A stretch of DNA of 64,000 nucleotides from Sambucus nigra (Eukaryota > Streptophyta > Magnoliopsida > Dipsacales > Adoxaceae), in assembly GCA_949130495.1 (NCBI GenBank), contig OX422213.1, positions 535,541,467 to 535,605,466 of the forward strand, written 5' to 3'. Below are positions 9,541 through 23,798 of this stretch, piece by piece. The notes under the pieces are model-generated. The model had not been told where the DNA came from. It did no database searches and was given only the letters and a program-made list of their open reading frames with translations. The position numbers and the translations under genes were made by a program. The number at the start of each line of letters is the position of its first letter. The stretch's first letter is position 1.

Positions 9541-12500
9541 TAACGCTATGTTTTACTTAAGTCTATAAATATGCAAATTACCTTCGTATTCTCAAACCGA
9601 GAGTCCCGCGGCTACAGGGTCAGTTCCTACGTGTTACATTGGTCCTGTGGGAGGTGTTGGTGCCACCCATTGGGATGTTCGGGGGCTGTTTCGAGTTCGC
9701 ACCCTCTAACGCCATGTTTTTAAGCCTAAGTCTAAAAATAAGCAAATTATCGTCGTATTCTCAAACCGGGAGTCCTGGGGCTGCGGGGTCAGTTCCTACG
9801 AGTTACATTGGTCCCGTGGGAGGTGTTGGTGCCACCCACGGGGACGTTCGGGGGCTGTTTCGAGTTCTCACCCTCCCACGCCATATTTTTAAGCCTAAGT
9901 CTAAAAAAATTCAAATTATCGTCGTATTCTCAAACCATGAGTCCCGCAGCTGGGGGGTTAGTTCTTACGAGTTACATTGGTCCCGTGGGAGGTGTTGGTA
10001 CCACCCACGAGGCCGTTTGGGGGATGTTTTGAGTTCTCATCCTCTAACGCCATATTTTTAAGCCTAAGTCTAGAAATATGCAAATTATCGTTGTATTCAA
10101 ACCGGGAGTCCCGCAACTGCAGGGTCAGTTCCTACACGTTACATTGGTCCCGTGGGAGGTGTTGGTGCCACCCACGGGGGCCTTTCGGGGGCTGTTTCGA
10201 GTTTTCACCCTCTAACACCATATTTTTAAGCCTAAGTCTAAAAATATGAAAATTACTGTCGTATTCTCAAGTAGAGAGTCCCAGGGCTGCGGGGTCAGTT
10301 CCTACGAGTTACATTGGTCCCGTGGGAGGTGTCGGTGCCACCCACGGGGCCGTTCGAGGTCTGTTTCGAGCTTTCACCATCTAACGCCATGTTTTTAAGC
10401 CTAAGTCAAAAAATATTCAAATTATTGTCGTATTCTCAAACCGGGAGTCCGGCGGCTGCGGGGTCAGTTCCTATGAGTTACATTGGTCCCGTGGGAGGTG
10501 TTGGTGCCACCCACGGGGCCGTTCGGGGGTTGTTTCGAGTTTTCACCCTCTAACGCCATAATTTCAGGCCTAAGTCTAGAAATATGCAAATTATTGTCGT
10601 ATTCTCAAACCAGGAGTCCCACGACTGCGACGTAAGTTCCTACGAGTTACATTGGTCCCGAGGGAGGTGTTGGTACCACCCACGGGGCCGTTTGGGGGCT
10701 GTTTCGAGTTCTCATCCTCTAACGCCATATTTTTAAGCCTAAGTCTAGAAATATGAAAATTATCGTCGTATTCAATCCGGGAGTCCCGCAACTGCAGGGT
10801 CAGTTCCTATGAGTTACATTGGTCCCGTGGGAGGTGTTGGTGCCACCCACGGGGCTGTTCGGGGGCTGTTTCGATTTTTCACCCTCTAACGCCATATTTT
10901 AAGCCTAAGTCTAGAAATATGCAAATTATCATCGTTTTCTCAAACCGGGAGTCCCGCGGCTGCGGGGTCAGTTCCTATGGGTTACATTGGTCCCGCGGGA
11001 GGTGTTGGTGCCACCCACGGGGCCGTTCGAGGGCTGTTTCGAGTTTTCACCCTCTAACACTATGTTTTGCTTAAGTCTAGTAATAAGCAAATTACCTTCG
11101 TATTCCCAAACCAATAGTCCCGCGGCTACGGGGCCAGTTCCTACGAGTTATATTGGTCTCGTGGGAAATGTTGGTGCCACACACGGGGATGTTCGGGGCC
11201 TATTTCTAGTTTTCACCTTCTAACTTCATGTTTTTAAGCCTAAGTATAAAAATATGAAAATTATCGTCGTATTCTTAAACCGGGAGTCCCGCGGCTGCGG
11301 GGTCAGTTAATACGAGTTACATTGGTCCGTGGGAGGTGTTAGTGCCACCCACGGGAACGTTCGTGGGCTGTTTCGAGTTCTCACCCTCTCACGCCATGTT
11401 TTTAAGCCTAAGTTTAAAAAAATGTAAATTATAGTCGTATTTTCAAACCGTGAGACCCGCGGCTGCGGTGTCAGTTCCTACGAGTCATGTTGGTCCCGTG
11501 GGAGGTGTTGGTGGCACCTACGGGGCCGTTCGGGGGCTGTTTCAAGTTTTCACCCTCTAACGCCATGTTTTTAAGCCTAAGTCAAGAAATATGCAAATTA
11601 CCATCGTATTCTCAAACCGGGACACCCGCGGCTGCGGGGTCAGTTCCTACGAGTTACATTGGTCCCGTGGGAGGTGTTGGTTCCACCCACGGATCCGTTC
11701 GGGGGCTGTTTCGAGTTTTCACCCTCTAACGCCATATTTTTAAGCCTAAGTCTAGAAATATGAAATCTCGCGGCTGCGGGGTCAGTTCCTACGAGTAACA
11801 TTGGTCCCGTGGGAGGTGTTGGTGCCATCCACGGGGCCGTTCGGGTGTTGTTTTGAGTTTTTACTCTCTAACACCATGTTTTCAAGCGTAAGTATAGGAA
11901 TATGCAAATTATCGTCGTATTCTCAAATCAGGAGTCCCGCGGCAGTGGGGTCAGTTTCGACGAGTTACATTGGTCCCGTGGGAGGTGTTGGTGCCACCCA
12001 CGAGGACATTCAGGGGCTGTATCGACTTCTCACCCTATAACGCCATGTTTTTAAGCGTAAGTCTAAAAATAAGCAAATTATTGTCCTATTCTCAAATCAG
12101 GAGTCCCGCGACTGCGGGGTCAGTTCGTATGAGTTACATTGGTCCCGTGGGAGGAGTTGGTGCCATCCACGGGGACGTTCGGGGGTTATTTTGAGTTTTC
12201 ACCCTGTAACGCCATAATTTTAGGCCTAAGTCTAGAAATATGCAAATTGTTGTCGTATTCTCAAATCAGGAGTCCTGCGACTGCGGCGTAAGTTCCTACG
12301 AGTTATATTGGTCCCGTGGGAGGTGTTGGTGCCACCCATGGGGCCGTTCAGGGGGTTGTTTCGAGTTTTCACCCTCTAACACCATATTTGTAAGCCTAAG
12401 TCTAGAAATATACAAATTACCATCGTATTCTCAAATAGAGAGTCCAACGGCTACGGGGTCAGTTCCTACGAGTTACATTGGTCCCGTGGGAAATGTTGGT

Positions 12501-12646
12501 GCCACCCACGGGGACGTTCGGGGGCAGTTTCGAGTTCTCACCCTCTAACGCCGTGTTTTTAAGCCTAAGTCTAAAAATATGAAAATTACCGTCGTATTTT
12601 CAAATGGGGAGTCCCGCGGCTGCAGGGTTAGTTCCTACGAGTTACA
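9541..12646 (+). repeat. Heterogeneous satellite block without a clear HOR
   Basis: Monomers are tandem and co-oriented but diverged from one another, and no strict long period was recognised by eye. A monomer with a 27-bp deletion at about 11758 (ATATGAAATCTCGCGG) is an outlying member of the type that defines the next block. Confidence 0.65.
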
Positions 12647-15600
12647 TTGGTCACGTGGGAGGTGTTGGTGCCACCCACAGGGACGTTCGGGGGCTGTTTC
12701 GAGTTCTCACCCTCTAACGCCATGTTTTTAAGCCTAAGTCAAGAAATATGTAAATTACCTTCGTATTCTCAAACCGGGAGACCCGCGGCTGCGGGGTCGG
12801 TTCCTACGAGTTACATTTGTCCCGTGGGAGGTGTTGGTGCCACCCACGAGGCCGTTCGGGGGCTGTTTCGAGTTTTCAACCTCTAACGCCATATTTTTAA
12901 GCCTAAGTCTAGAAATATGAAGATTACTGTCATATTCTCAAACAGAGCGTCTCGCGACTGCGGGGTCAGTTCCTACGAGTAACATTGGTCCCGTGGGAGG
13001 TGTTGGTTGCACCCACGGGGCCGTTCGAGTGTTGTTTTTAGTTTTTACCCTCTAACACCATGTTTTTAAGACTAAGTATAGAAATACGCAAATTATCTTC
13101 GTATTCTCAAATCGGGAGTCCCGCGGTTGAGGGGTCAGTTCCGACGAGTTACATTGGTCCCGTGGGAGGTGTTGGTGCCACCCACGAGGACGTTCGGGGG
13201 CTGTTTCGTTTTTCACCCTCTAACACCATGTTTTTAAGCCTTAGTATAAAAATATGCAAATTATTGTAGTATTCTCAAATCAGGACTCCCGCGGCTGCGG
13301 GGTCAGTTTCTATGAGTTACATTGCTCCCATGGGAGGTATTGGTGCCACCCACGGGGCCGTTCGGGGGTTGTTTCAAGTTTTCACCCTCTAACGCCATAA
13401 TTTTAGGCCTAAGTTTAGAAATATGAAATCTCGCGGCTGCGGGGTCATTTCCTACGAGTAACATTGGTCCCGTGGGAGGTGTTGGTGCCACCCACGGGGC
13501 CGTTCGGGTGTTGTTTTGAGGTTTTACTCTCTAACACCATGTTTTTAAGCCTAAGTATAGAAATATGCAAATTATCGTCGTATTCTAAAATCGGGAGTCC
13601 CGCGGCTGAGGGGTCAGTTCCGACGAGTTACATTGGTCCCGTGGGTGGTGTTGGTGGCACCCACGAGGACGTTCGGGGGCTGTTTCGACTTCTCACCCTC
13701 TAACACCATGTTTTAAGCCTAAGTCTAAAAATATGCAAATTATTGTCGTATTCTCAAATCAGGAGTCCCCCGGCTGCGGGGTCAGTTTCTATGAGTTACG
13801 TTGGTCCCGTGGGAGGTATTGGTGCCGCCCACCGGGCCGTTCGGGGGTTGTTTCAAGTTTTCACCCTCTAACGCCATAATTTTAGACATAAGTCTAGAAA
13901 TATGAAACTCGCGACTGCGGGGTCAGTTCCTACGAGTAACATTGGTCCCGTGGGAGGTGTTGGTGCCACCCACGGGGCCATTCAGGTGTTGTTTTGAGTT
14001 TTTACTCTCTAACACCCTGTTTTTAAGCCTAAGTATAGAAATATGCAAATTATCGTCGTATTCTACAATCGTGAGTCCCGCGGCTGAAGGGTCAGTTCCG
14101 ACGAGTTACATTGGTCCCGTGGGAGGTGTTGGTGCCACCCACGAGGATGTTCGGGGGCTGTTTTGACTTCTCACCCTCTAACACCATGTTTTTAAGCCTA
14201 AGTCTAAAAATATGCAAATTATTGTCGTATTCTCAAATCAGGAGTCCCGCGGCTGCGGGGTCAGTTTCTATGAGTTACATTGGTCCCGTGGGAGGTATTG
14301 GTGCCACCCACGGGGCCGTTCGGGGGTTGTTTCAAGTTTTCACCTTCTAACGCCATAATTTTAGGCCTAAGTCTAGAAATATGAAATCTCGCGGCGGCGG
14401 GGTCAGTTCCTGCGAGTAACATTGGTCTCGTGGGAGGTGTTGGTGCCACCCACAGGGCCGTTCGGGTGTTGTTTCGAGTTTTCACCCTCTAACACCATAT
14501 TCTTAAGACTAAGTCTAGAAATATACAAATTACCATCGTATTCTCAAATAGAGAGTCCCGCGCCTACGGGGTCAGTTCCTACAAGTTACATTGGTCCCAT
14601 GGGTGGTGTTGATGCCACCCACAGGGCCGTTCGGGGGCTGTTTCGACTTTTCACCCTCTAACGCCATGTTTTTAAGCCTAAGTCAAGAAATATGCAAATT
14701 ATCATCGTATTCTCAAACGGGGAGTCCCGCGGCTGTGGGGTAAGTTCCTACGAGTTACATTGGTCCCGTGGGAGATATTGGTGCCACCCACGGGGACGTT
14801 CGGGGGATGCTTCGAGTTCTCACCCTCTAACGCCATGTTTTTAAGCTTAAGTCAATAAATATGCAAATTATCGTCGTATTCTCAAACCGGGCGTCCCGCG
14901 GCTGTGGGCTTAGTTCCTATGAGTTACATTGGTCCCGTGGGAGGTATTGGTGCCAGCCACGGGGCCGTTCAAGGGCTGTTTTGAGTTCTCACCCTCTAAC
15001 GCCATGTTTTTAAGCCTAAGTCAAGAAATATGTAAATTACCATCGTATTCTCAAACCGGGAGACCCGCGGCTGCGGGGTCAGTTCCTACGAGTTACATTT
15101 GTCCCGTGGGAGGTGTTGGTGCCACCCACGGGGCCGTTCTGGGGCTGTTTCGAGTTTTCAACCTCTAACGCCATAATTTTAAGCCTAAGTATAGAAATAT
15201 GAAAATTACCGTCATATTCTCAAACAGAGAGTCTCGCGAATGCGGGGTCAGTTCCTACGAGTAACATTGGTCCCGTGGGAGGTGTTGGTTGCACCCAGGG
15301 GGCCGTTCGGGTGTTGTTTTGAGTTTTTACCCTCTAACACCATGTTTTTAAGCCTAAATATAGTAATACGCAAATTATCATCGTATTCTCAAATCGGGAG
15401 TCCCGCGGCTGAGGGGTCAGTTCCGACGAGTTACATTGGTCCTGTGGGACGTGTTGGTGCCACCCACGAGGACGTTCGGGAGCTGTTTCATTTTTCACCT
15501 TCTAACACCATGTTTTTAAGCCTTAGTCAAAAATATGCATATTATTGTCGTATTCTCAAATCAGGAGTCCCCCGGCTGCGGGGTCAGTTTCTATGAGTTA

Positions 15601-18600
15601 CGTTGGTCCCGTGGGAGGTATTGGTGCCGCCCACCGGGCCGTTCGGGGGTTGTTTCAAGTTTTCACCCTCTAACGCCATAATTTTAGGCATAAGTCTAGA
15701 AATATGAAACTCGCGACTGCGGGGTCAGTTCCTAGGAGTAACATTGGTCCCGTGGGAGGTGTTGGTGCCACCCACGGGGCCATTCAGGTGTTGTTTTGAG
15801 TTTTTACTCTCTAACACCATGTTTTTAAGCCTAAGTATAGAAATATGCAAATTATCGTCGTATTCTACAATCGTGAGTCCCGCGGCTGAGGGGTCAGTTC
15901 CGACGAGTTACATTGGTCCCGTGGGAGGTGTTGGTGCCACCCACGAGGATGTTCGGGGGCTGTTTTGACTTCTCACCCTCTAACACCATGTTTTTAAGCC
16001 TAAGTCTAAAAATATGCAAATTATTGTCGTATTCTCAAATCAGGAGTCCCGCGGCTGCGGGGTCAGTTTCTATGAGTTACATTGGTCCCGTGGGAGGTAT
16101 TGGTGCCACCCATGGGGCCGTTCGGGGGTTGTTTCAAGTTTTCACCTTCTAACGCCATAATTTTAGGCCTAAGTCTAGAAATATGAAATCTCGCGCGACG
16201 GGGTCAGTTCCTGCGAGTAACATTGGTCCCGTGGGAGGTGTTGGTGCCACCCACAGGGCCGTTCGGGTGTTGTTTCGAGTTTTCACCCTCTAACACCATA
16301 TTCTTAAGACTAAGTCTAGAAATATACAAATTACCATCGTATTCTCAAATAGAGAGTCCCGCGCCTACGGGGTCCGTTCCTACAAGTTACATTGGTCCCA
16401 TGGGTGGTGTTGATGCCACCCACAGGGCCGTTCGGGGGCTGTTTCGACTTTTCACCCTCTAACGCCATGTTTTTAAGCCTAAGTCAAGAAATATGCAAAT
16501 TATCATCGTATTCTCAAACCGGGAGTCCCGCGGCTGTGGGGTAAGTTCCTACGAGTTACATTGGTCCCGTGGGAGATATTGGTGCCACCCACGGGGACGT
16601 TCGGGGGCTGCTTCGAGTTCTCACCCTCTAACGCCATGTTTTTAAGCTTAAGTCAATAAATATGCAAATTATCGTCGTATTCTCAAACCGAGCGTCCCGC
16701 GGCTGTGGGCTTAGTTCCTATGAGTTACATTGGTCCCGTGGGAGGTATTGGTGCCAGCCACGGGGCCGTTCAAGGGCTGTTTCGAGTTCTCACCCTCTAA
16801 CGCCATGTTTTTAAGCCTAAGTCAAGAAATATGTAAATTACCATCGTATTCTCAAACCGGGAGACCCGCGGCTGCGGGGTCAGTTCCTACGAGTTACATT
16901 TGTCCCGTGGGAGGTGTTGGTGCCACCCACGGGGCCGTTCTGGGGCTGTTTCGAGTTTTCAACCTCTAACGCCATATTTTTAAGCCTAAGTATAGAAATA
17001 CGAAAATTACCGTCATATTCTCAAACAGAGAGTCTCGCGAATGCGGGGTCAGTTCCTACGAGTAACATTGGTCCCATGGGAGGTGTTGGTTGCACCCAGG
17101 GGGCCGTTCGGGTGTTGTTTTGAGTTTTTACCCTCTAACACCATGTTTTTAAGCCTAAGTATAGCAATACGCAAATTATCGTCGTATTCTCAAATCGGGA
17201 GTCCCGCGGCTGAGGGGTCAGTTCCGACGAGTTACATTGGTCCCGTGGGACGTGTTGGTGCCACCCACGAGGACGTTCGGGGGCTGTTTCATTTTTCACC
17301 CTCTAACACCATGTTTTTAAGCCTTAGTCAAAAAATATGCAAATTATTGTAGTATTCTCAAATCAGGACTCCCGCGGCTGCGGGGTCAGTTTCTATGAGT
17401 TACATTGCTCCCATGGGAGGTATTGGTGCCACCCACGGGGCCGTTCGGGGGTTGTTTCAAGTTTTCACCCTCTAACGCCATAATTTTAGGCCTAAATCTT
17501 GAAATATGAAATCTCGCGACTGCGGGGTCATTTCCTATGAGTAACATTGGTCCCGTGGGAGGTGTTGGTGCCACCCACGGGGCCGTTCGGGTGTTGTTTT
17601 GAGTTTTTACTCTCTAACACCATGTTTTTAAGCCTAAGTATAGAAATATGTAAATTATCGTCGTATTCTAAAATCGGGAGTCCCGCGGCTGAGGGGTCAG
17701 TTCCGACGAGTTACATTGGTCCCGTGGGTGGTGTTGGTGCCACCCACGAGGACGTTCGGGGGCTGTTTCGACTTCTCACCCTCTAACACCATGTTACTAT
17801 ACGTAAGTCTAAAAATATGCAAATTATTGTCGTATTCTCAAATCAGGAGTCCCCCGGCTGCGGGGTCAGTTTCTATGAGTTACGTTGGTCCCGTGGGAGG
17901 TATTGGTGCCGCCCACCGGGCCGTTCGGGGGTTGTTTCAAGTTTTCACCCTCTAACGCCATAATTTTAGTCATAAGTCTAGAAATATGAAACTCGCGGCT
18001 GCGGGGTCAGTTCCTACGAGTAACATTGGTCCCGTGGGAGGTGTTGGTGCCACCCACGGGGCCATTCAGGTGTTGTTTTGAGTTTTTACTCTCTAACACC
18101 ATGTTTTTAAGCCTAAGTATAGAAATATGCAAATTATCGTCGTATTCTATAATCGTGAGTCCCGCGGCTGAGGGGTCAGTTCCGACAAGTTACATTGGTC
18201 CCGTGAGAGGTGTTGGTGCCACCCACGAGGACGTTCGGGGACTGTTTTGACTTTTCACCCTCTAACACCATGTTTTTAAGCCTAAATCTAAAAATATGTA
18301 AATTATTGTCGTATTCTCAAATCAGGAGTCCCGCAGCTGCGGGGTCAGTTTCTATGAGTTACATTGGTCCCGTGGGAGGTATTGGTGCCACCCACGGGGC
18401 CGTTCGGGGGTTATTTCAAGTTGTCACCTTCTAACGCCATAATTTTAGGCCTAAGTCTAGAAATATGAAATCTCGCGGCGGTAGGGTCAGTTCCAGCGAG
18501 TAACATTGGTCCCGTGGGAGGTGTTGGTGCCACCCACGGGGCCGTTCGGGTGTTGTTTCGAGTTTTCACCCTCTAACACCATATTCTTAAGACTAAGTCT

Positions 18601-19012
18601 AGAAATATACAAATTACCATCGTATTCTCAAATAGAGAGTCCCGCGCCTACGGGGTCAGTTCCTACAAGTTACATTGGTCCCATGGGTGGTGTTGATGCC
18701 ACCCACAGGGCCGTTCGGGGGCTGTTTTGACTTTTCACCCTCTAACGCCATGTTTTTAAACCTAAGTCAAGAAATATGCAAATTATCATCGTATTCTCAA
18801 ACCGGGAGACCCGCGGCTGTGGGGTAAGTTCCTACGAGTTACATTGGTCCCGTGGGAGGTATTGGTGCCACCCACGGGGGCGTTCGGGGGCTGCTTCGAG
18901 TTCTCACCCTCTAACGCCATGTTTTTAAGCTTAAGTCAATAAATATGCAAATTATCGTCGTATTCTCAAACCGGGAGTACCGCGGCTGTGGGGTCAGTTC
19001 CTATGAGTTACA
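12647..19012 (+). repeat. HOR block: 14-mer, 11-mer and 14-mer copies (2282, 1802, 2282 bp)
   Basis: Diagnostic monomers repeat at fixed distances: 12647, 14929 and 16730; 13942, 15744 and 18026; 14422, 16223 and 18506. The block therefore has three successive copies, starting at about 12647, 14929 and 16730. The outer two are ~2282 bp (14 monomers, three of them shortened) and the middle one ~1802 bp (11 monomers, two shortened). The shortened monomers lack 27-29 bp between ATATGAAA and CTCGCG, at 13421, 13900, 14379; 15702, 16181; and 17504, 17984, 18463. The arithmetic fits: 14x169 minus about 84, and 11x169 minus about 57. The third copy ends near 19012. Confidence 0.88.
15530..15600 (+). 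repeat. Junction of a 480-bp (3-monomer) deletion in the middle HOR copy
   Basis: Up to about 15540 the sequence follows the monomer seen near 13230 (CCTTAGTCAAAAATATGC). It then continues as the monomer seen near 13741 (AGGAGTCCCCCGGCTGCGG). The trimer present in the flanking copies, including its shortened monomer, is missing. This explains 2282 versus 1802 bp. Confidence 0.75.
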
Positions 19013-22000
19013 TTGGTGCCGTGGGAGGTGTTGGTGCCACCCACGGGGCCGTTTGAGGGGTGTTTCGAGTTTTCACCCTCTAACACTATGTTTTTAAGCC
19101 TAAGTCTAAAAATATGAAAATTATCGTCGTATTTTCAAACTGGGAGTCCCGCGGCTGCGAGGTCAGTTCCTACGAGTTACATTGGTCCCGTGGGAAATGT
19201 TGGTGCCAGCCACGGGGCCGTTCGAGGGCTGTTTCGAGTTCTCTCCCTCTCACGCCATGTTTTTAAGCCTAAGTCTAAAAAAATGCAAATTATCCTCGTA
19301 TTCTCAAACCATGAGACCTGCGGCTGCGGTGTCAGTTCCTACGAGTTATGTTGGTCCCGTGGGAGGTGTTGGTGGCACGCATGGGGTTGTTTCGAGTTTT
19401 CACCCTCTAACGACACGTTTTAAGGCTAAGTCAAGAAATATGTAAATTACCATCGTATTCTCAAACCGAGAGACTCGTGGATGCAGGGTCACTTCCTACG
19501 AGTTACATTGGTCCCGTGGGTGGTGTTGGTGCCACCCACGGGGCCGTTCGGGGGCTGTTTTGAGTTTTCAACCTCTAACACCATATTTTTAAGCCTAAGT
19601 CTAGAAATATGAAAATTACCATCATATTCTCAAACAGAGAGTCTCGCGACTGCGGGGCCAGTTCCTATGAGTAACATTGGTCCCGTGGGAGGTGTTGGTG
19701 CCACCCACGGGGCCGTTCGGGTGTTGTTTTGAGTTTTTACCCTCTAACACCATGTTTTTAAGCCTAAGTATAGAAATATGCAAATTATCGTTGTATTCTC
19801 AAATCGGGAGTCCCGCGGCTGAGGGGTCAGTTCCGACGAGTTACATTCGTCCCGTGGGAAGTGTTGGTGCCACCCACGAGGACGTTCGGGGGCTGTTTCG
19901 ACTTCTCACCCTCTAACACCATGTTTTTAAGCCTAAGTCTAAAAATATGCAAATTATTGTCGTATTCTCAAATCAGGAGTCCCGCGGCTGCGAGGTCAGT
20001 TTCTATGAGTAACATTGGTCCCGTGGAAGGTATTGGTGCCACTCACGGGGCCGTTCGGGGGCTGTTTCGAGTTTTCACCCTCTAACGCCATATTTTTAAG
20101 CCTAAGTCTAGAAATATGAAAATTACTGTCATATTCTGAAACAGAGAGTCCCGTGGAAGCGGGTTCAGTTCTTACGAGTAACATTGGTCCCGTGGGAGGA
20201 GTTGGTCCCACCCACGGGGCCGTTCGGGAGCTGTTTTGATTTTTTCCCCTCTAACACTATGTTTTTAATTTCAAGTATAGAAATATGCAAATCATCGTCG
20301 TATTCTCAAATAGGGAGTCCTGCGGTTGAGGGGTCAGTTCCGACAAGTTACATTGGTCCCGCGGGACGTGTTGGTGCCACCCACGGGGCCATTCGAGGGC
20401 TGTTTTGAGTTTTCACCATCTAACGCCATGTTTTCCTTAAGTCTAGAAACATGCAAATTACCGTCGTATTCTCAAACCGGGAGTCCCGCGACTGTGGGGT
20501 CAGTTCCTACGAGTTACATTGGTCCAGTTGGAGGTGTTGGTTTCACCCACGGGGACGTTCGGGGGCTGTTTCGAGTGCTCACCCTCTAACGCCATGTTTT
20601 TAAGCCTAAGTCTAGAAATATACAAATAATTGTCGTATTCTCAAACCGGGAGTCCCGCGACTGCGGGGTCAGTTCCTACGATTTACATTGGTCCCGTGGG
20701 AGGTGTTGGTGCCACCCACGGGGGCGTTTTGGAGCTGTTTCGAGTTTTCACCCTCCAACGCCATATTTTTAAGCCTAAGTCTAGAAGTATGCATTACCTT
20801 CGTATTCTCAAACTGTGAGTCTCACGGCTGCGGGTTCAGTTCCTACGAGTTACATTGCTCCCGTGGGAGGTGTTGGTGCCACCCACGGGGCCATTCGGGG
20901 CCTGTTTCTAGTTTTCACCTTCTAACGCCATGTTTTTAACCCTAAGTCAAAAAATATGCAAATTATCATCATATTCTCAAACCGGGAGTCCCGCGGTTGT
21001 GGGGTCAGTTCCTATGAGTTACATTGGTCCAGTGGGAGGTATTGGCGCCACCCACGGGGACGTTCGGGGGCTGTTTCGAGTTCTCACCCTCTAACGCCAT
21101 GTTTTTAAGCCTAAGTCAAGAAATATGCAAATTATCGTCGTATTCTCAAACCGGGAGTCCCGCGGCTGTGGGGTCAGTTCCTACGAGTTACATTGGTCCC
21201 GTGGGAGGTATTGGTGCTACCCAAGAGGACGTTCGGGGGATGTTTCGAGTTCTCACCCTCTAACGCATGTTTTTAAGCCTAAGTCTAAAAATATGCAAAT
21301 TATTGTCGTATTCTCAAACCTGGAGTACCGCGGCTGCGGGGTCAGTTCCTACGAGTTACAATGGTCCCGTGGGAGGTGTTGGTGCCACCCACAGGGACAT
21401 TCGGGGGCTATTTTGAGTTCTCACCCTCTCACGCCATGTTTTTTGGCCTAAGTATAAAAATACAAATTATCGTCGTATTCGCAAATCGGGAGTCCCGCGG
21501 CTGTGGGGTCAGTTCCTACGACTTACATTGGTCCCTGGGAGGTGTTGGTGCCACCCACGGGGACGTTCGGGGGCTGTTTTGAGTTCTCACCCTCTAACGC
21601 CAAGTTTTTAAGCCTAAGTCTATAAATATGCAAATTATTGTCGTATTCTCAAATCTGGAGTCCCGCGGCTGCGGGGTCAGTTCCTACGAGTTACATTGGT
21701 CTCGTGGGAGGTGTTGGTGCCCCCCACGGGGCCGTTCGGGGGCTGTTTCGATTTTTCACCCTCTAACGCCATAATTTTAGGCCTAAGTCTAAAAATATGC
21801 AAACTATGGTCGTATTCTCAAACCGAGAGTCCCACGACTGTGGCGTAAGTTCCTACGAGTGACATTGTTACCGCGGGAGGTGTTGGTGCCACCCACGGGG
21901 GCGTTTTGGGGCTGTTTCGAGTTTTTACACTCTAACGCCATATTTTTAAGCCTAAGTCTAGAAATAAGCAAATTAACTTCGTATTCTCAAACTGAGAGTC

Positions 22001-22900
22001 TCGCGGCTGCGGGGTCAGTTCTTGCGAGTTACATTTGTCCCATGGGAGGTGTTGGTGCCACCCACGGGGGCCATTTGATGTATGTTTTAGGTTTTCACCC
22101 TCTAACGCCATATTTTTAAGCCTAAGTTTAGAAATATGCAAATTACCTTCGTATTCTCAAACCAGGAGTCTCGCGGCTGCGGGGTCAGTTCCTACGAGTT
22201 ACCTTGGTCCCGTGGGAGGTGTTGGTGCCACCCACGGGGCCGTTTGAGGGATGTTTTGGGTTTTCACCCTCTAACGCCATATTTTTAAACCTAAGTCAAC
22301 AAATATGGAAATTACATTCGCATTCTCAAACCGGGAGTCTCGCGGCTGCGGGGTCAGTTCCTACGAGTTATATTAGTCCCGTGGGAGGTGTTGGTGCCAC
22401 CCACGGGGCCGTTCGGGGGCTGTTTTCAGTTTTCACCCTGTAACGACATATTTTGAAACCTATGTATAGAAATATGCATATAATCATCACAATATCAAAC
22501 TGGGAGTCCCGCAGCTCCAGGGTCCGTTCCTACGAGTTACATTTGTCCCGTGGGAGGTGTTGGTGCCAACGATGGGGCCGTTCGGGGGCTATTTCTAGTT
22601 TTCTAGTATGCAAATTACCATGGTATTGTCAAATTGGGAGTCCCGCGGCTACGGGGTCAGTTCCTACGAGTTACATTGCTCCAGTTGGAGGTGTTGGTGC
22701 CACCCACGGGGATGTTCGGGGGCTGTTTCGAGTTCTCACCCTCTAACGCATTATTTTTAAGCCTAAGTCTAGAAATATAAAAATAATTGTCGTATTTCCA
22801 AACCGGGAGTCCCGCGACTGTGGGGTCAGTTCCTACGATATACATTGGTCCCGTGGGAGGTGTTGGTGCCACCCACGGGGGCGTTTTGGGGTTATTACGA
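19013..22900 (+). repeat. Mixed satellite block with diverged relatives of later HORs
   Basis: Tandem monomers without a strict local period. Monomers at 21859-22570 match those at 32492-33200 at a constant offset of about 10632, so this is an older relative of the block further right. A shortened monomer near 22565-22698 (134 bp) lacks about 35 bp between CTAGTTTTC and TAGTATGC. A monomer near 19375-19430 lacks about 15 bp of the GCCGTTCGGGGG segment. Confidence 0.65.
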
Positions 22901-23704
22901 TTTTCACCCTCTAACGCCATATTTTTAAGCCTAAGTCTAGAAGTATGCAAATTACCTTCGTATTCTCAAAACGCGAGTCTCGCGGCTACGAGGTCAGTTC
23001 CTACGAGTTACATTGCTCCAGTGGGAGGTGTTGGAGCCACCCACGGGGCCGTTCGGGGCCTATTTCTAGTTTTCACCTTCTAACGCCATGTTTTTAAGCC
23101 TAAGTCAAGAAATATGCAAATTATCATCGTATTCTCAAATCGGGAGTCCCGCGGCTCTGGGGTCAGTTCCTACGAGTTACATTGGTCCAGTGGGAGGTAT
23201 TGGTGCCACCCACGGCAACGTTCGGGGGCTGTTTCGAGTTCTCGCCCTCTAACGCCATGTTTTTAAGCCTAAGTCAAAAAATATGCTAATTATCGTCGTA
23301 TTCTCAAACCGGGAGTCCCGCGGCTATGGGGTCAGTTCCTACGAGTTACATTGGTCCCGTGGGAGGTGTTGGTGCCACCCACGGGGCCGTTCGAGGGCTG
23401 TTTCGAGTTTTAACCCTCTAACGCAATGTTTTGCTTAAGTCTAGAAATAAGGAAATTACCTTCGTATTCTTAAACCGAGTGTCCCGTGGCTACGGTGTCA
23501 GTTTCTACCAGTTACATTGGTCCCGTGGGAGGTGTTGGTGCCACCCACGGGGACGTTCAGGGGCTGTTTTGAGTTCTCACCCTCTAACGCTTATTTTTAA
23601 GCCTAAGCCTAAAAATATGAAAATTATCGTCGTATTCTCAAACCGGGAGTCCCGCGGCTGCGTGGTCAGTTCCAACGAGTTACATTGGTCCCGTGGGAGG
23701 TGTT

Positions 23705-23798
23705 GGTGCCACCCACGGTGACATTCGAGGGCTATTCCGGGAGTCCTGCGGCTGCGGGGTCAGTTCCTACGAGTTACATTGGTCTCGTGGGAGGTGTT
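23705..23798 (+). repeat. 94-bp truncated monomer (75-bp deletion)
   Basis: GGCTATTCCGGGAGTCC joins the middle of the GC half directly to the next CCGGGAGTCC block, omitting the TTTTCACCCTC to TTCTCAAA segment. Successive GGTGCC/GGTACC blocks are 94 bp apart instead of 169. The same junction is at 37072-37165. Confidence 0.9.
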
